A stretch of DNA of 62,383 bases from Clostridiales bacterium. Lineage in GTDB: Bacteria > Bacillota > Clostridia > Christensenellales > Aristaeellaceae. A program made the position numbers and the translations under genes. The stretch covers positions 1 through 62,383 of the forward strand of contig JAILIE010000079.1 of NCBI GenBank assembly GCA_024695415.1, given 5' to 3'. Every line of letters begins with the position of its first letter. Within the stretch, counting starts at the first letter, position 1. This document shows positions 33,677 to 42,381 of the stretch, in pieces. The notes below the pieces were generated by a model. It had not been told where the DNA came from, ran no database searches, and saw only the letters and a list, made by a program, of their open reading frames with translations.

Positions 33677-33706
33677 GACCCGGCCCCTCCGAAGAGAAGC
33701 CGGGTC
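33677..33706. repeat. GC-rich hairpin next to the dispersed repeat
   Basis: 8-bp stem GACCCGGC / GCCGGGTC with a 14-nt loop, adjacent to the repeat element and inside the decayed reading frame. It could be a terminator-like remnant or part of the same mobile element. Confidence 0.5.
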
Positions 33707-34510
33707 CGTTATTATGTTTCGCAATAATCAGTTCGTTGCTTCGATAATTATCCCATGTCCGGCTTACATGGCGGCTGTATTCGATGCCGTCATCCCGCCA
33801 GACATATTCTGTTTCAATCCGTGTTCCTTTATAATTCCATACTTTTCCGTTGACGTCCACAATGGTCTTGGGAAGATTCCGATCACTTTGATCCTCCTCA
33901 ATGAAGACCATCCCCGCGTCCACATCATAATCGTAAGTTGATCCGATTCCGCCTATGCTGACAGTCGTCGTCTTGGTATGAATCGCGGTATAACCGGTAT
34001 AGCCGGGTGTTCCGTTGGCATACGCATTGACGTCCATGTTCTTGACGCTGTCAACATCATCCTGATCTGCCCGGTCCGCTGACCCGCTGCCGCCCTTTCG
34101 ATAAATTGTAAACACATTCTGAATGTTTTCTATCGGAGTAATGGGGTTCCCGGCCTGATCTGTAATATATTTGGTGATCTCAATGGCGAGAACACCATAC
34201 TTGTCTTTATCTACAGTGCCCAGCTGGAAGTCCATGCCGGATCCGTCTTTCGAAGTGGATCCGTAAACAATCGCCCCGTCTTTCCAATCGTCCAACTGCC
34301 CCCAAATATAAATGGGCGGACATTCGTTTCTTTCATCCCAATAATCGAAAGAATTGGAAAGTGTGACCGTGGTGGTGCCTTTCTTAACACCGGTACCGTC
34401 ATCTGTCTGGGCTTCGGCTTCCGTCTCATACAGTCTGTGATTGTTATACAGCAGTTCAAAAGTGACCTTACACAGGCTGTTTGAATTCTTTCGATTTGTG
34501 TATAAATCTT

Positions 34511-35446
34511 TCAGAAGACCCCGTTTTCAGCCAGCAGGCGCAGAACCTGGTCCCGTCCCTGCAGTGCGGTTCCCGCGCCGACCGCCGTGGTGCAGATCGC
34601 GCCGCAGGCGTTGGCAAAACGAAGCGCTTCCTCCGGCGGCGCTCCCCGGAGGATTTCGGAAATATAGCCGGCCGCGAAATGATCCCCGGCGCCTGTGGCG
34701 TCCACCGGGTGAATCGGAATTGCCGGAAGCCGGAGGGTCATGTCACGGGTTTTCAGCAGGCAGCCTTTGCCGCCCAGCTTGATGATCACGGTCTCTGCGC
34801 CGAAGGACAGGAACACTTCCGCCATGTCCTCCGGCTCGTCCTTTCCCGTGAAATACCGGGCCTCGTCCTCGTTGGGCGTCAGGATATCGATCAGGGGAAG
34901 GGAGTCCCGGATATCCCGGAGCGCCAGGCGCCGGAAGTTCGGCAGCTTGGTATCCGCCAGGACCGTCTCGCCCGCGGCCTTCGCGCTCCGGAGAACGTCG
35001 TGGATCACTGCCGGGTCGTCGAAGGGCGCGCGGAACAGGGAGCCGAGAATCAAAGCCCTCGCGTCCGTGAACCGGGCGGGATCCTTTTCCGGATGGAAGT
35101 TGTAGCGGTGCGCCTGGTTGGTTATGGATTTCCGGGTGCCGTCTTCCCGGATGAATATCGTGGAGACCGGGGTTTCGGGGCTTCGGACCGTAAGACGGGT
35201 ATCCACCCCGTTCTTTTCCAGTTCGTTTTTCACGATCTGTCCCGCGGCGTCTTCTCCCAGCGCGCACAGGATTCCCGTTTTCAGTCCCAGCTTCGACGCG
35301 GCGATCGCCGTGTTCACCGCTTCGCCGCCCGGGCTCAGGGATCCGGACTCCGCCAGGTAGCCGGAAGCGGAAACCGGTTCCGGATTGAACCCCCGGATCA
35401 TGGAATCCACCAGCGCCATGCCGATACAAATCAGGTCGTACTGCAT
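34511..35446 (-). CDS. PfkB-family carbohydrate kinase
   Basis: A 311-residue kinase. N-terminal ICIGMALVDS, the substrate loop SPGGEAVNTAIAASKLG (about 39-55), and the C-terminal PfkB signature PVDATGAGDHFAAGY (catalytic Asp about 253) are intact. Length is normal. It is the last gene of the six-gene unit led by the Gfo/Idh oxidoreductase, 32 nt after ylmH. Its stop directly abuts the degraded adhesin fragment, which suggests that foreign DNA was lost or inserted right behind it. The sugar is not determinable; a keto-sugar acid, ribose or fructose derivative is possible. Confidence 0.88.
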   Translation of the reverse strand: MQYDLICIGMALVDSMIRGFNPEPVSASGYLAESGSLSPGGEAVNTAIAASKLGLKTGILCALGEDAAGQIVKNELEKNGVDTRLTVRSPETPVSTIFIREDGTRKSITNQAHRYNFHPEKDPARFTDARALILGSLFRAPFDDPAVIHDVLRSAKAAGETVLADTKLPNFRRLALRDIRDSLPLIDILTPNEDEARYFTGKDEPEDMAEVFLSFGAETVIIKLGGKGCLLKTRDMTLRLPAIPIHPVDATGAGDHFAAGYISEILRGAPPEEALRFANACGAICTTAVGAGTALQGRDQVLRLLAENGVF

Positions 35447-35478
35447 CTTTTTCTGCCTGCCGTTTCTTTGCTGACTGC

Positions 35479-36228
35479 TCAGACCAGCTTGCGCAGGCTC
35501 ACCCAGAGCCTGTTCTTCCTGGTTTCATGCTCAATCCCGTCATAGACGGCTTTCCCGAACCCGCGGACGGACAGGACGTCCCCATCCTTCAGGCGGGCGC
35601 TCCGGTCCATGGCCGGCCGTGCGTTCACAAAAACCTTTTCCGCCGCGAACAGCTTCTCCGCCTGGCCCCGGGAAATATTGCAGAACGCCGCCACCACGGC
35701 ATCCAGCCGCTCGGACGCGACGTTCAGGCGGAGCGGGGCATACCGTGGCCGCAGTTCCGGCACATCCGATGAGGTAATCTCCGCCGTCACCGCCGTCCGG
35801 CGCACCTGGTCCAGGGAGGAAACCAGCATGTCCGCCGCCGGGGCAAGGCAGAAAAACCAGGCGTTTTTGTCCCGGATCAGAATATCGCCGATCAGGGCAC
35901 GTTCAATGCCCAGGCCCAGGATCGCGCCGAGGTAATCCCGGTGCGAAAGTTCCTCCGCGTATTTTCCGGATTTCGGTTTCACTGAAATAACCGTAATCGG
36001 CAGCTCCGGCGGTCCGGATTCCGCCTCGTTTCCGACCGCCAGGATCCTTCGCTCGGCGCTTTCATATCCCCCGTCCAGGAAAAAAGAAAAGCCCGCCGCC
36101 TCCGGACAGCGGAGCAGGTCGTCCTGCTCCGCCGGGGAAAGGAAGGCGGAATACTGCCATATTCCGGTTTTTTCGTTTTTTCTGCACAGATCCAGCAGGT
36201 GCCGGACTGTCACGTCATTTGTCGTCAT
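35479..36228 (-). CDS. YlmH-like S4-domain RNA-binding protein
   Basis: A 249-residue protein of the YlmH group, linked to ribosome and cell-division functions in Firmicutes. The N-terminal 75 residues and the middle region (ITVISVKPKSGKYAEELSHRDYLGAILGLGIER, shown only by its part SHRDYLGAILGLGIER) are typical, and residues about 175-230 form an S4 RNA-binding domain (LRLNVASERLDAVVAAFCNI). Normally this gene lies in the ylm/divIVA cluster, but here it sits between a carboxylesterase (10 nt) and a PfkB kinase. It could serve in rescue of stalled ribosomes, a role known for the family. Confidence 0.88.
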   Translation of the reverse strand: MTTNDVTVRHLLDLCRKNEKTGIWQYSAFLSPAEQDDLLRCPEAAGFSFFLDGGYESAERRILAVGNEAESGPPELPITVISVKPKSGKYAEELSHRDYLGAILGLGIERALIGDILIRDKNAWFFCLAPAADMLVSSLDQVRRTAVTAEITSSDVPELRPRYAPLRLNVASERLDAVVAAFCNISRGQAEKLFAAEKVFVNARPAMDRSARLKDGDVLSVRGFGKAVYDGIEHETRKNRLWVSLRKLV

Positions 36229-36238
36229 TGCTTTGCGC

Positions 36239-37804
36239 TCAGTGCTGGATATTGGCTTCCTTCGTGAACATGCGCCGAAGCATCTCCTCCGCGAACGGCG
36301 CGCAGGCCTCCATCAGCTCATGGTCCGGATTGACCGCAACCCGCGTATCTTCGTCCATGATCAGGACGGATTCTTTTCCAGTTTGGCTGGCCGGCCAGTC
36401 GGGAATCCGGCTGTTGGCCGGGTCTCCGTTCCTGGCGAAGGCGAGGAAGGACGCGAACATCTCTTCCTCCACCCGGGCATACGCTTCCGGATGGACGGAC
36501 GGCCCGTGGGGATACTCCACCAGTTCCAGGTTATGGAACGCGTAAGGGATGTCACAGCAGTGCCAGGGCGTGTTCCCGCCGTCGATCGGCTGGTCCAGGT
36601 TGAACAGGTAGGACCAGGTCCGGTCGTTCAGCTTGCTTCTTTCGGCGATGTACCGGATCTCCGGCAGGCGGAAAATGAAGTCCAGCCGGAGCAGGTCGAT
36701 GATCCGCCTTTCCGGGTAGGCCTTCCGGAACAGCGGAATCAGTCTGTCCGCGGTCTCCGCGCCCCAGGCCTTCCGGATCGTTTCCGCCTGCCCGGCGTCG
36801 GGCATGTCCCGGTCCCAGGGCATCGGGGCAAAGGAGGTGAACTCTCCGAAAACGCTGCCAATCATCAGGGGAATATGGCCTGTTTCCGGCCGGAAACCGA
36901 CGCGGAGCGGGTCGCCCGCATAATATGCGTTCGGATGCGGGCGGCAGCCCGTATACTTCCCCGCCTGCTCGAATTCCGGTTTCACCTGCAGGTAGGCCCG
37001 GGCGAAGGCCGCGTAGTCCACTGTCTCCAGTTCCTTGACGCTTTGGATGCCGAGCGCCTTCATCACGGCGAGGGCCAGTTCCTTCCCGCTGCCATCCGCG
37101 TCGGCAAGCACCGGCCCGATGACGCCGCTCATGATGATTCCCGCGTCGTACAGACCGTCCGCCGCCGGGGTCTGGAGCAGGGTCGTCACCTTCGCGCCGC
37201 CGCCGGACTGGCCGAATACGGTCACTTTTTCCGGATCCCCGCCGAACAGTTCGATGTTCTCATGGATCCAGCGCAGCGCGGCGACGATGTCCTCGCCGCC
37301 GGCATTGCCGGAATCCGCGTATTCCTCCCCGAAATCGGAGAGGTCGAAATAGCCCAGGATATTCAGGCGATGGTTGATGGAAACCACCACCGCGTCGCCG
37401 AGCCGGCTCATGTTCGCGCCGTCGTAAGCGGTCTGCTCAATGGAGGAGCCGGCCTCATACCCGCCGCCGTGAAGCCAGACCAGCACTGGGCGTTTCTTCC
37501 CGTCCGTGCCCGGCGTCCAGATATTCAGGTTCAGGCAGTCCTCGTCCATCGGCCAGTAGCGGTGCGGCACATACAGTTCGCCCCGGGGCCGGTCGTTGGT
37601 CATCAGGGGACAGACGAAACCGTAGCTGCACGCGTCCAGTACGCCTTCCCACGGGGGCATTTCCTCCGGCATATGGAACCGGACGGCGCGGGCATACGGA
37701 ATCCCCTTGAAAATACACAGGCCGTCCTGTTCATAGCCCTGGATCATTCCCTGCCGGATCCGGACGGACGCGGCGCCGGGAGCTCGCCGGAATGTATGGC
37801 TCAT
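36239..37804 (-). CDS. Type-B carboxylesterase
   Basis: A 521-residue alpha/beta hydrolase. The EDCLNLNIWTP signature (about 88-98), the oxyanion loop HGGGYEAG (112-119) and the nucleophile elbow FGQSGGG (Ser200) are intact. The catalytic His is probably in TPWHCCDIPYAF near the C-terminal third. No signal peptide. It is the fourth gene of the six-gene unit, 16 nt after tldE. It may remove ester groups (acetyl, feruloyl) from imported oligosaccharides, but type-B esterases are broad and this is inference. Confidence 0.9.
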   Translation of the reverse strand: MSHTFRRAPGAASVRIRQGMIQGYEQDGLCIFKGIPYARAVRFHMPEEMPPWEGVLDACSYGFVCPLMTNDRPRGELYVPHRYWPMDEDCLNLNIWTPGTDGKKRPVLVWLHGGGYEAGSSIEQTAYDGANMSRLGDAVVVSINHRLNILGYFDLSDFGEEYADSGNAGGEDIVAALRWIHENIELFGGDPEKVTVFGQSGGGAKVTTLLQTPAADGLYDAGIIMSGVIGPVLADADGSGKELALAVMKALGIQSVKELETVDYAAFARAYLQVKPEFEQAGKYTGCRPHPNAYYAGDPLRVGFRPETGHIPLMIGSVFGEFTSFAPMPWDRDMPDAGQAETIRKAWGAETADRLIPLFRKAYPERRIIDLLRLDFIFRLPEIRYIAERSKLNDRTWSYLFNLDQPIDGGNTPWHCCDIPYAFHNLELVEYPHGPSVHPEAYARVEEEMFASFLAFARNGDPANSRIPDWPASQTGKESVLIMDEDTRVAVNPDHELMEACAPFAEEMLRRMFTKEANIQH

Positions 37805-37820
37805 ATCTGTTTCCTCCGTT

Positions 37821-39155
37821 TTACTTGCCGGACACGGTCAGGATGCCGACGTCCAGGGACGGGCTGCCGATGGGGCTGCCCGGGAAATCCAGGTCGTCCG
37901 CGACCGCCCGCACCGCCTTGAGCAGCTGGTAGAAATTCCCCGCGACCGTGACGCGTTCCACGGGTTCCGCCTGCTCGCCGCCGCGGATGACAAAGCCCTT
38001 GGCCAGCAGGGAAAAATCGCCGCTGATGGGATTCGCCCCCGCGTGCAGGCCGGATACGTCGGTGATCATCAGGCCGTCGCCCATGTCCCGAAGCAGGTCC
38101 TTCAGGGATTTTTCGCCCGGCACAATGTAGAAATTGGTGGGGCTGACATGCATGCCGCCCGAACGCATGGCGTTCCCGGTCGTCTGCACGCCCTGGATCT
38201 TCGCGGTCCGGCGGTTGTGGAGAAGCGTCTTCAGCACGCCCTTCTCCACCACGGCCTTGGTGCGCGTGGCGCTGCCCTCGCCGTCAAACGCAGCGGTGGC
38301 GAGGCCGCCCTTGCGCAGCGGATCGTCCATGATGGTGATCAGCGGGGAAGCGATTTCCTCGCCTTCCCGTCCGGCCAGCAGGGACATCTTCTGCTGCGCA
38401 CGCTCGGCGGAGAAGATGCCGCAGAAAACCTGCAGGAGGGACTGCATCGCGTCGTGCCGGAAGACGATCCGGTATTCGCCGGACGCGACCGGTTCCGCGT
38501 GCAGCTGTGCCGCGGCGTCCGCGGCGGCGTCCTTTCCCAGCTTTTCCGCGTCGAATTCCCGGAGCTTCCGGCCGTAGGAGAGCTTAAAGCCGACGGCGGT
38601 GCTGTCCCCGTCCTTCGCGATCGGCATGGCATAGGCGGCATAGAACCTCTGGGCGTTGGTCAGGTTCAGGCCGTAGGTATTGCGAAGCGCAACCTGCCCG
38701 TTCTCCGTCATGATCACGACGCCCTCTGTCTGCCCGATCCGCGGGTCCGCGTCCAGCGCGGCCTTTTCCGCCTTGATCGCCAGGGCCAGCTTTTCCTCCG
38801 CCGTCACCTGGTCCAGGTCGTCCGTCTCTTCCTCAATGTCCGGATACTTTTCGTCCCCCGCGAAGATCTCGTCCTGCTCCTCCGCCTCGTTCAGCGCGGC
38901 GGACTCGATCACGGCGTCCACCAGGAAAGCGATCGCTTGCTCGTCAAACGCCTCGGTGGAGGCGAAACCCATCTTTCCGTTCACCATACCCCGGAAGGAC
39001 AGGCTGCAGGAGGAGGATACCTCATAGTGGTCAATCACGCCCCGCTGGGCCCTTGCGTTGAAGTTGTCTCCGGCCCGATAGTAGATTTCCGCCGCCTCGA
39101 TGCCCTTTTCCTTCGCGGCCTTCAGCAGCGTGTCCATAAATTCATTTTTGTTCAT
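37821..39155 (-). CDS. pmbA: TldE/PmbA-family metalloprotease partner
   Basis: A 444-residue member of the TldD/PmbA family that lacks the HExxxH zinc motif and works as the TldE half of the TldD-TldE heterodimer, which digests unfolded or modified peptides. The N-terminal DUF1/PmbA region with FRGMVNGKMGFASTEAF and the late AFDGEGSATRTKAVVEKG segment are typical. Gap to tldD upstream is 13 nt, so the subunits are made together. In other bacteria the pair cleaves leader peptides of modified peptides (microcin B17) and degrades toxins; RiPP-like peptides exist elsewhere in this window but without linkage. Confidence 0.92.
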   Translation of the reverse strand: MNKNEFMDTLLKAAKEKGIEAAEIYYRAGDNFNARAQRGVIDHYEVSSSCSLSFRGMVNGKMGFASTEAFDEQAIAFLVDAVIESAALNEAEEQDEIFAGDEKYPDIEEETDDLDQVTAEEKLALAIKAEKAALDADPRIGQTEGVVIMTENGQVALRNTYGLNLTNAQRFYAAYAMPIAKDGDSTAVGFKLSYGRKLREFDAEKLGKDAAADAAAQLHAEPVASGEYRIVFRHDAMQSLLQVFCGIFSAERAQQKMSLLAGREGEEIASPLITIMDDPLRKGGLATAAFDGEGSATRTKAVVEKGVLKTLLHNRRTAKIQGVQTTGNAMRSGGMHVSPTNFYIVPGEKSLKDLLRDMGDGLMITDVSGLHAGANPISGDFSLLAKGFVIRGGEQAEPVERVTVAGNFYQLLKAVRAVADDLDFPGSPIGSPSLDVGILTVSGK

Positions 39156-39168
39156 CTGCCTGTCCTCC

Positions 39169-40551
39169 TTACCTTCCGCCGACCGTGAGGCTGGATACGC
39201 GGATCATCGGCTGCCCGACGTTGACCGGAATGCTGCCGCTGACCGAACCGCACATTCCCTGCGCCTGCACACAGTTCTTCCCGACCCGGTCAATCTTCAG
39301 GATCACGTCGCTTCCGCGGCCGATCAGGGACGCGCCGCGGACCGGATGGTCGATTTTTCCGTCCTTCACCCAGTAGCCCTCGTTCACGGCGAAGTTGAAC
39401 TCGCCGGTCGCCGGGTTCACGGAGCCGCCGCCCATGTACTTCGCGTACAGGCCCTCGCCCATGCCGGCGATCATTTCTTCCTCGTCGTCCTCGCCGGCGG
39501 CGATGAAGGTGTTCCGCATCCGGGAGGTCGGCGCCCAGGCATAGCTCTGCCGCCGGCCGGAGCCGGTGGGCGCCATGTTCATCCGGCGTCCGCCCAGCTT
39601 ATCGATCATGTAGTTCACCAGCTTGCCGTGGTCGATCAGGACCAGGCGGCCGGTGGGCATGCCCTCGTCGTCCACATGGGTGGAACCCCACTCGTTCATG
39701 ATGGTGCCGTCGTCGATGGCGGTCACGCACGGCGCGGCGATCATCTCGCCCAGCCGTCCGGAGAACTCGCTGATGCCGTAGGCGACGCTTGTGGCCTCCA
39801 GGCTGTGGCCGCAGGCCTCGTGGAAAATGACGCCGCCAAACCCGTTGTCGATCACGACCGGGAACACGCCGGCCGGGCACACCGGGGCATGGAGCATGGT
39901 CACCGCCTGGCGGGCGGCTTCCTTCCCGCAGTAAGCCGGATCGATCCGGCCGTCAAAGATCTCGAAGCCCATCAGGCCGCCGGGGTTCATCCCGCCGGAC
40001 TGGTTTTCCTTTCCGTCGCTGGCCACCGCGCTGACGTTCAGCCGGGTATAGACCCGCCGGTCCGTGACGAACGTGCCCTCCGTGTTGCAGATCAGCACAT
40101 CCTGCACCCGGTCGAGATATCCGACCTGCGCCTGGACGATTTCGTCCGAATAGGCGCGGGCGGCCGCGGCCGCCTCCCGGACCTTCTCCGCCTTGGCAGA
40201 CGCCTTCACTTCCGTCGGAAGCAGGCGGATTTCCTCCGGGCGCTCCGCGTGGACAACATTGAACGGCGCGGGCTTACAGCCTTTTCCGCCGTTCACGGCC
40301 GCCGCCGCCTTTTCCGCACAGGCGAGCAGGCCTTCCCGGCTGGTGTCGTTGGTATAGACATAGATCGCCTGGGTCCCGACGAAAACGCGGATTCCCGCGC
40401 CGTGGGTGCGCCCGGGCTGGACGGTTTCAATCCGGCCTGATTTCAGGCTGATGGTCGTTTCCGTCTGGTCCTCCAGAAAAATTTCCCCGAAGTCCGCGCC
40501 GGTGGATACCGCCTTCGCCAGGACTTCTTCCGCAATACGGGTCTGAAGCAA
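39169..40551 (-). CDS. tldD: TldD metalloprotease catalytic subunit
   Basis: A 460-residue zinc protease. The diagnostic HEACGH motif lies within GVIFHEACGHSLEA (about residue 237), and the later GTFVTDRRVYTRLN and NTFIAAGEDDEEEMIAGMGEGLY (given here only in part, as NTFIAAGEDDEEEM) segments are family marks. It forms the active site of the TldD-TldE complex. It is the second gene of the unit, after the oxidoreductase (gap 57 nt). Length is normal for TldD. Confidence 0.94.
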   Translation of the reverse strand: MLQTRIAEEVLAKAVSTGADFGEIFLEDQTETTISLKSGRIETVQPGRTHGAGIRVFVGTQAIYVYTNDTSREGLLACAEKAAAAVNGGKGCKPAPFNVVHAERPEEIRLLPTEVKASAKAEKVREAAAAARAYSDEIVQAQVGYLDRVQDVLICNTEGTFVTDRRVYTRLNVSAVASDGKENQSGGMNPGGLMGFEIFDGRIDPAYCGKEAARQAVTMLHAPVCPAGVFPVVIDNGFGGVIFHEACGHSLEATSVAYGISEFSGRLGEMIAAPCVTAIDDGTIMNEWGSTHVDDEGMPTGRLVLIDHGKLVNYMIDKLGGRRMNMAPTGSGRRQSYAWAPTSRMRNTFIAAGEDDEEEMIAGMGEGLYAKYMGGGSVNPATGEFNFAVNEGYWVKDGKIDHPVRGASLIGRGSDVILKIDRVGKNCVQAQGMCGSVSGSIPVNVGQPMIRVSSLTVGGR

Positions 40552-40608
40552 GATAATTCCCCTCTCCTCTTCCGGTCTTCCGATGCCGGTTATTTGTGTT
40601 TTCGCTGG

Positions 40609-41574
40609 TTACTTTTCGAACGGATATACCAGGCCCATCTGCGCGCGGCAGTCGTCCATCATCTGCATGACCCGCATTGTCGCGGAATGCGGCACATACG
40701 CGCTCTCCTTTTTCCCTGCCCGCATTTCGGACGCGACCAGATCAAATTCATTCAGCATGCCGCCGTAGACGCTGAAGGTTTCCCTTGTGCCGTCCGCCTT
40801 TTCCAGGGTCACTTCGTTGGCGTAGTGGAAGTGCGGAAGGTGGGTTTTCGCCTTCGTGCCGACAAGCGTCACGTCCTCGGTTTCATGGTCGTCCTCCAGC
40901 GAAACGCTGATGACGAACTCCTTCTCCGCGTAGCGCATCCGGATTTCCTCGCTCATATCGATTCCGTTGCGCAGGTTGCCCGTGCACCGGATCGTGTCCG
41001 GTTCTCCGAACAGGCGGTAAATATAGGTGATCGGGTAGATGCCGATATCCAGCAGCGCGCCGCCGCCGACCGCCGGGTCCGTAACCCGCGGCGCGTAATA
41101 AATTCCCTGCCCCCGGTAATTCAGGCGGCATTCCAGGATCTCCCCGTACTCGCCCGCGTCCAGCCATTCCTTCACCTTGTTGGCGATCGGGGAAAACCAG
41201 GTCCACATCGCTTCAGAGAAATACACGTCCTGCTCCCGGGCCACCCGGAGCATTTCCTCCGCCTTTCCGGCGTCCGTGGTAATCGGCTTTTCGCACAGCA
41301 CCGGCTTCCCGGCCCGCATCGCCGTGATCGAATACTCCTCGTGGCTGGTATGCGGCGTCACGATGTAAACCCCGTCGACGTCCGGCCGGGACACGGCTTC
41401 CTCCGCACTCCCCGCGGCAAACGCGCCGTACTGCCCCGCGAATTCCGCGCACCGCTCCGGCCGGCGGGTATACACGGATACGATCTGATGACGCCCCGAG
41501 GCGGTGATCTCCTTCGCGACCTCGCCCGCCAGGCGCCCGGTGCCGATAAATGCCCATCGGAATGCCTTTTCCAT
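40609..41574 (-). CDS. Gfo/Idh/MocA-family oxidoreductase
   Basis: A 321-residue NAD(P)-dependent dehydrogenase. The N-terminal Rossmann motif is FIGTGRLAGEVAKE (about 9-22), followed by the family signature CEKPITTDAGKAEEML near 92-107 (the catalytic Lys in EKP). A C-terminal substrate domain follows. The start carries AAAGGAAGG. It is the leading gene of the unit with tldD, pmbA, carboxylesterase, ylmH and a kinase, driven by a promoter at 41618-41646. Likely oxidises or epimerises a sugar, inositol or related compound. Confidence 0.9.
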   Translation of the reverse strand: MEKAFRWAFIGTGRLAGEVAKEITASGRHQIVSVYTRRPERCAEFAGQYGAFAAGSAEEAVSRPDVDGVYIVTPHTSHEEYSITAMRAGKPVLCEKPITTDAGKAEEMLRVAREQDVYFSEAMWTWFSPIANKVKEWLDAGEYGEILECRLNYRGQGIYYAPRVTDPAVGGGALLDIGIYPITYIYRLFGEPDTIRCTGNLRNGIDMSEEIRMRYAEKEFVISVSLEDDHETEDVTLVGTKAKTHLPHFHYANEVTLEKADGTRETFSVYGGMLNEFDLVASEMRAGKKESAYVPHSATMRVMQMMDDCRAQMGLVYPFEK

Positions 41575-41617
41575 TCTTTTCCTTCCTTTCTATGCGCTGC
41601 TTTTTTCTCTGCTTCGG

Positions 41618-41646
41618 ATCATACCACAGATCCCGCCCGCGGGCAA
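41618..41646 (-). promoter_or_regulatory. Promoter of the oxidoreductase-tldDE unit
   Basis: On the minus strand TTGCCC (41646-41641) and TATGAT (41623-41618) are spaced by 17 nt, 44 nt ahead of the Gfo/Idh start. Confidence 0.65.
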
Positions 41647-41660
41647 TGCCCCGCCGCGTC

Positions 41661-41689
41661 TTTCCATCCTCCGCCGCGCGCGGTATAAT
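41661..41689 (+). promoter_or_regulatory. Promoter of mnmM
   Basis: TATAAT (41684-41689) with TTTCCA 17 nt upstream (41661-41666), 37 nt before the start of mnmM. The -35 match is modest. It is back-to-back with the oxidoreductase promoter. Confidence 0.6.
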
Positions 41690-41726
41690 GGCCCTGTACC
41701 GAATATACCCTCTGGAAGGAGTTTCT

Positions 41727-42296
41727 ATGGATTACGAACTGAAATCCGCCCGTTTCCTCGCCCGGGACGTTCTCTCCCGCGCGGTCCGGCCGGGGGATAC
41801 CGTGGTGGACGCCACCATGGGCAACGGACATGATACCCTGTTTCTCTGTGAGGCGGTGGGCCCCGCGGGCCGGGTTTACGCCTTCGACGTCCAGCCGGAG
41901 GCGGTGGAAAGCACCCGCGTGCGCCTGCGGGAAAATGGCGTGGAAGACCGCGCGGTCCTCGTCTGTGACGGGCATCAGCGAATGGATGCGCATGTGTCCG
42001 GAAAGATCCGCGCCGCGGTGTTCAATCTCGGCTGGCTTCCCGGCGGGGACCATACCGTGACCACCCTGTGGGAAACCACGCGGGAGGCCGTGGAAAAAGC
42101 GCTCTCGCTTCTGCTTCCCATGGGTGTACTCGTCATCTGCGCATATCCGGGCCACGACGAGGGAAACCGGGAACTCCGCGAACTGATCCGTTTCCTGTCC
42201 GCCCTGTCCAACCGGGAATACAACGTGCTGCACCAGCGCTTCCTGAACGCGTCCTCCGGCGCCCCGGAATGCTTTGTCGTCCAGAAAATGGGCTGA
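41727..42296 (+). CDS. mnmM: MnmM-like tRNA methyltransferase (YtqB family)
   Basis: A 189-residue class I methyltransferase. DATMGNGHDTLFL (about 28-40) is the family version of SAM motif I, and FNLGWLPGGDHTVTT (about 98-112) is the second YtqB signature. In B. subtilis this family performs the final methylation of the mnm5s2U34 wobble uridine. Start at 41727 has GGAAGGAG 5 nt upstream; the longer frame runs into the promoter. Divergent from the oxidoreductase unit and followed by a GH43 gene with its own promoter. Confidence in the fold is high; the tRNA role follows from family knowledge. Confidence 0.88.
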   Translation: MDYELKSARFLARDVLSRAVRPGDTVVDATMGNGHDTLFLCEAVGPAGRVYAFDVQPEAVESTRVRLRENGVEDRAVLVCDGHQRMDAHVSGKIRAAVFNLGWLPGGDHTVTTLWETTREAVEKALSLLLPMGVLVICAYPGHDEGNRELRELIRFLSALSNREYNVLHQRFLNASSGAPECFVVQKMG

Positions 42297-42320
42297 ACCG
42301 GCTCCGGATATCGGTTTTTC

Positions 42321-42348
42321 TTTACGTCCGGTGATTTTTGGATATAAT
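42321..42348 (+). promoter_or_regulatory. Promoter of the first GH43 gene
   Basis: TTTACG (42321-42326), 16-nt spacer, perfect TATAAT (42343-42348), 34 nt before the gene start. I see no obvious operator beside it. Confidence 0.7.
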
Positions 42349-42381
42349 ATAGTCAGCAACTGAGCGAAGGAGTGCAGATTC

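Larger units (their letters stand above)
33549..34510 (-). pseudogene. Fragment of a pilin/adhesin-like surface protein
   Basis: A reading frame coding a beta-rich surface-protein segment is open from the downstream kinase junction (34510) to 33549. It has no start codon at its head; the first in-frame ATG is at 34295, in the middle of the domain. The sequence includes GTTTVTLSNSFDYWDERNE, IEITKYITDQAGNPITPIE and TIVDVNGKVWNYKGTRIE, which resemble SpaA/Cna-B-type adhesins. The homologous-looking part ends near 33710, where it runs into a hairpin and a repeat element. The G+C content is lower (about 37-50% in sampled blocks versus about 62% in neighbours). I read it as a leftover of a horizontally acquired adhesin gene, cut at both ends. 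Confidence 0.65.

Noticed and set aside
33682-34295. Treating the 33549-34295 frame as an intact 248-residue gene
   Set aside because: The first ATG is inside a beta domain whose sequence continues upstream in frame to 34510, and the C-terminal part reads through a repeat and hairpin, so it is a fragment.
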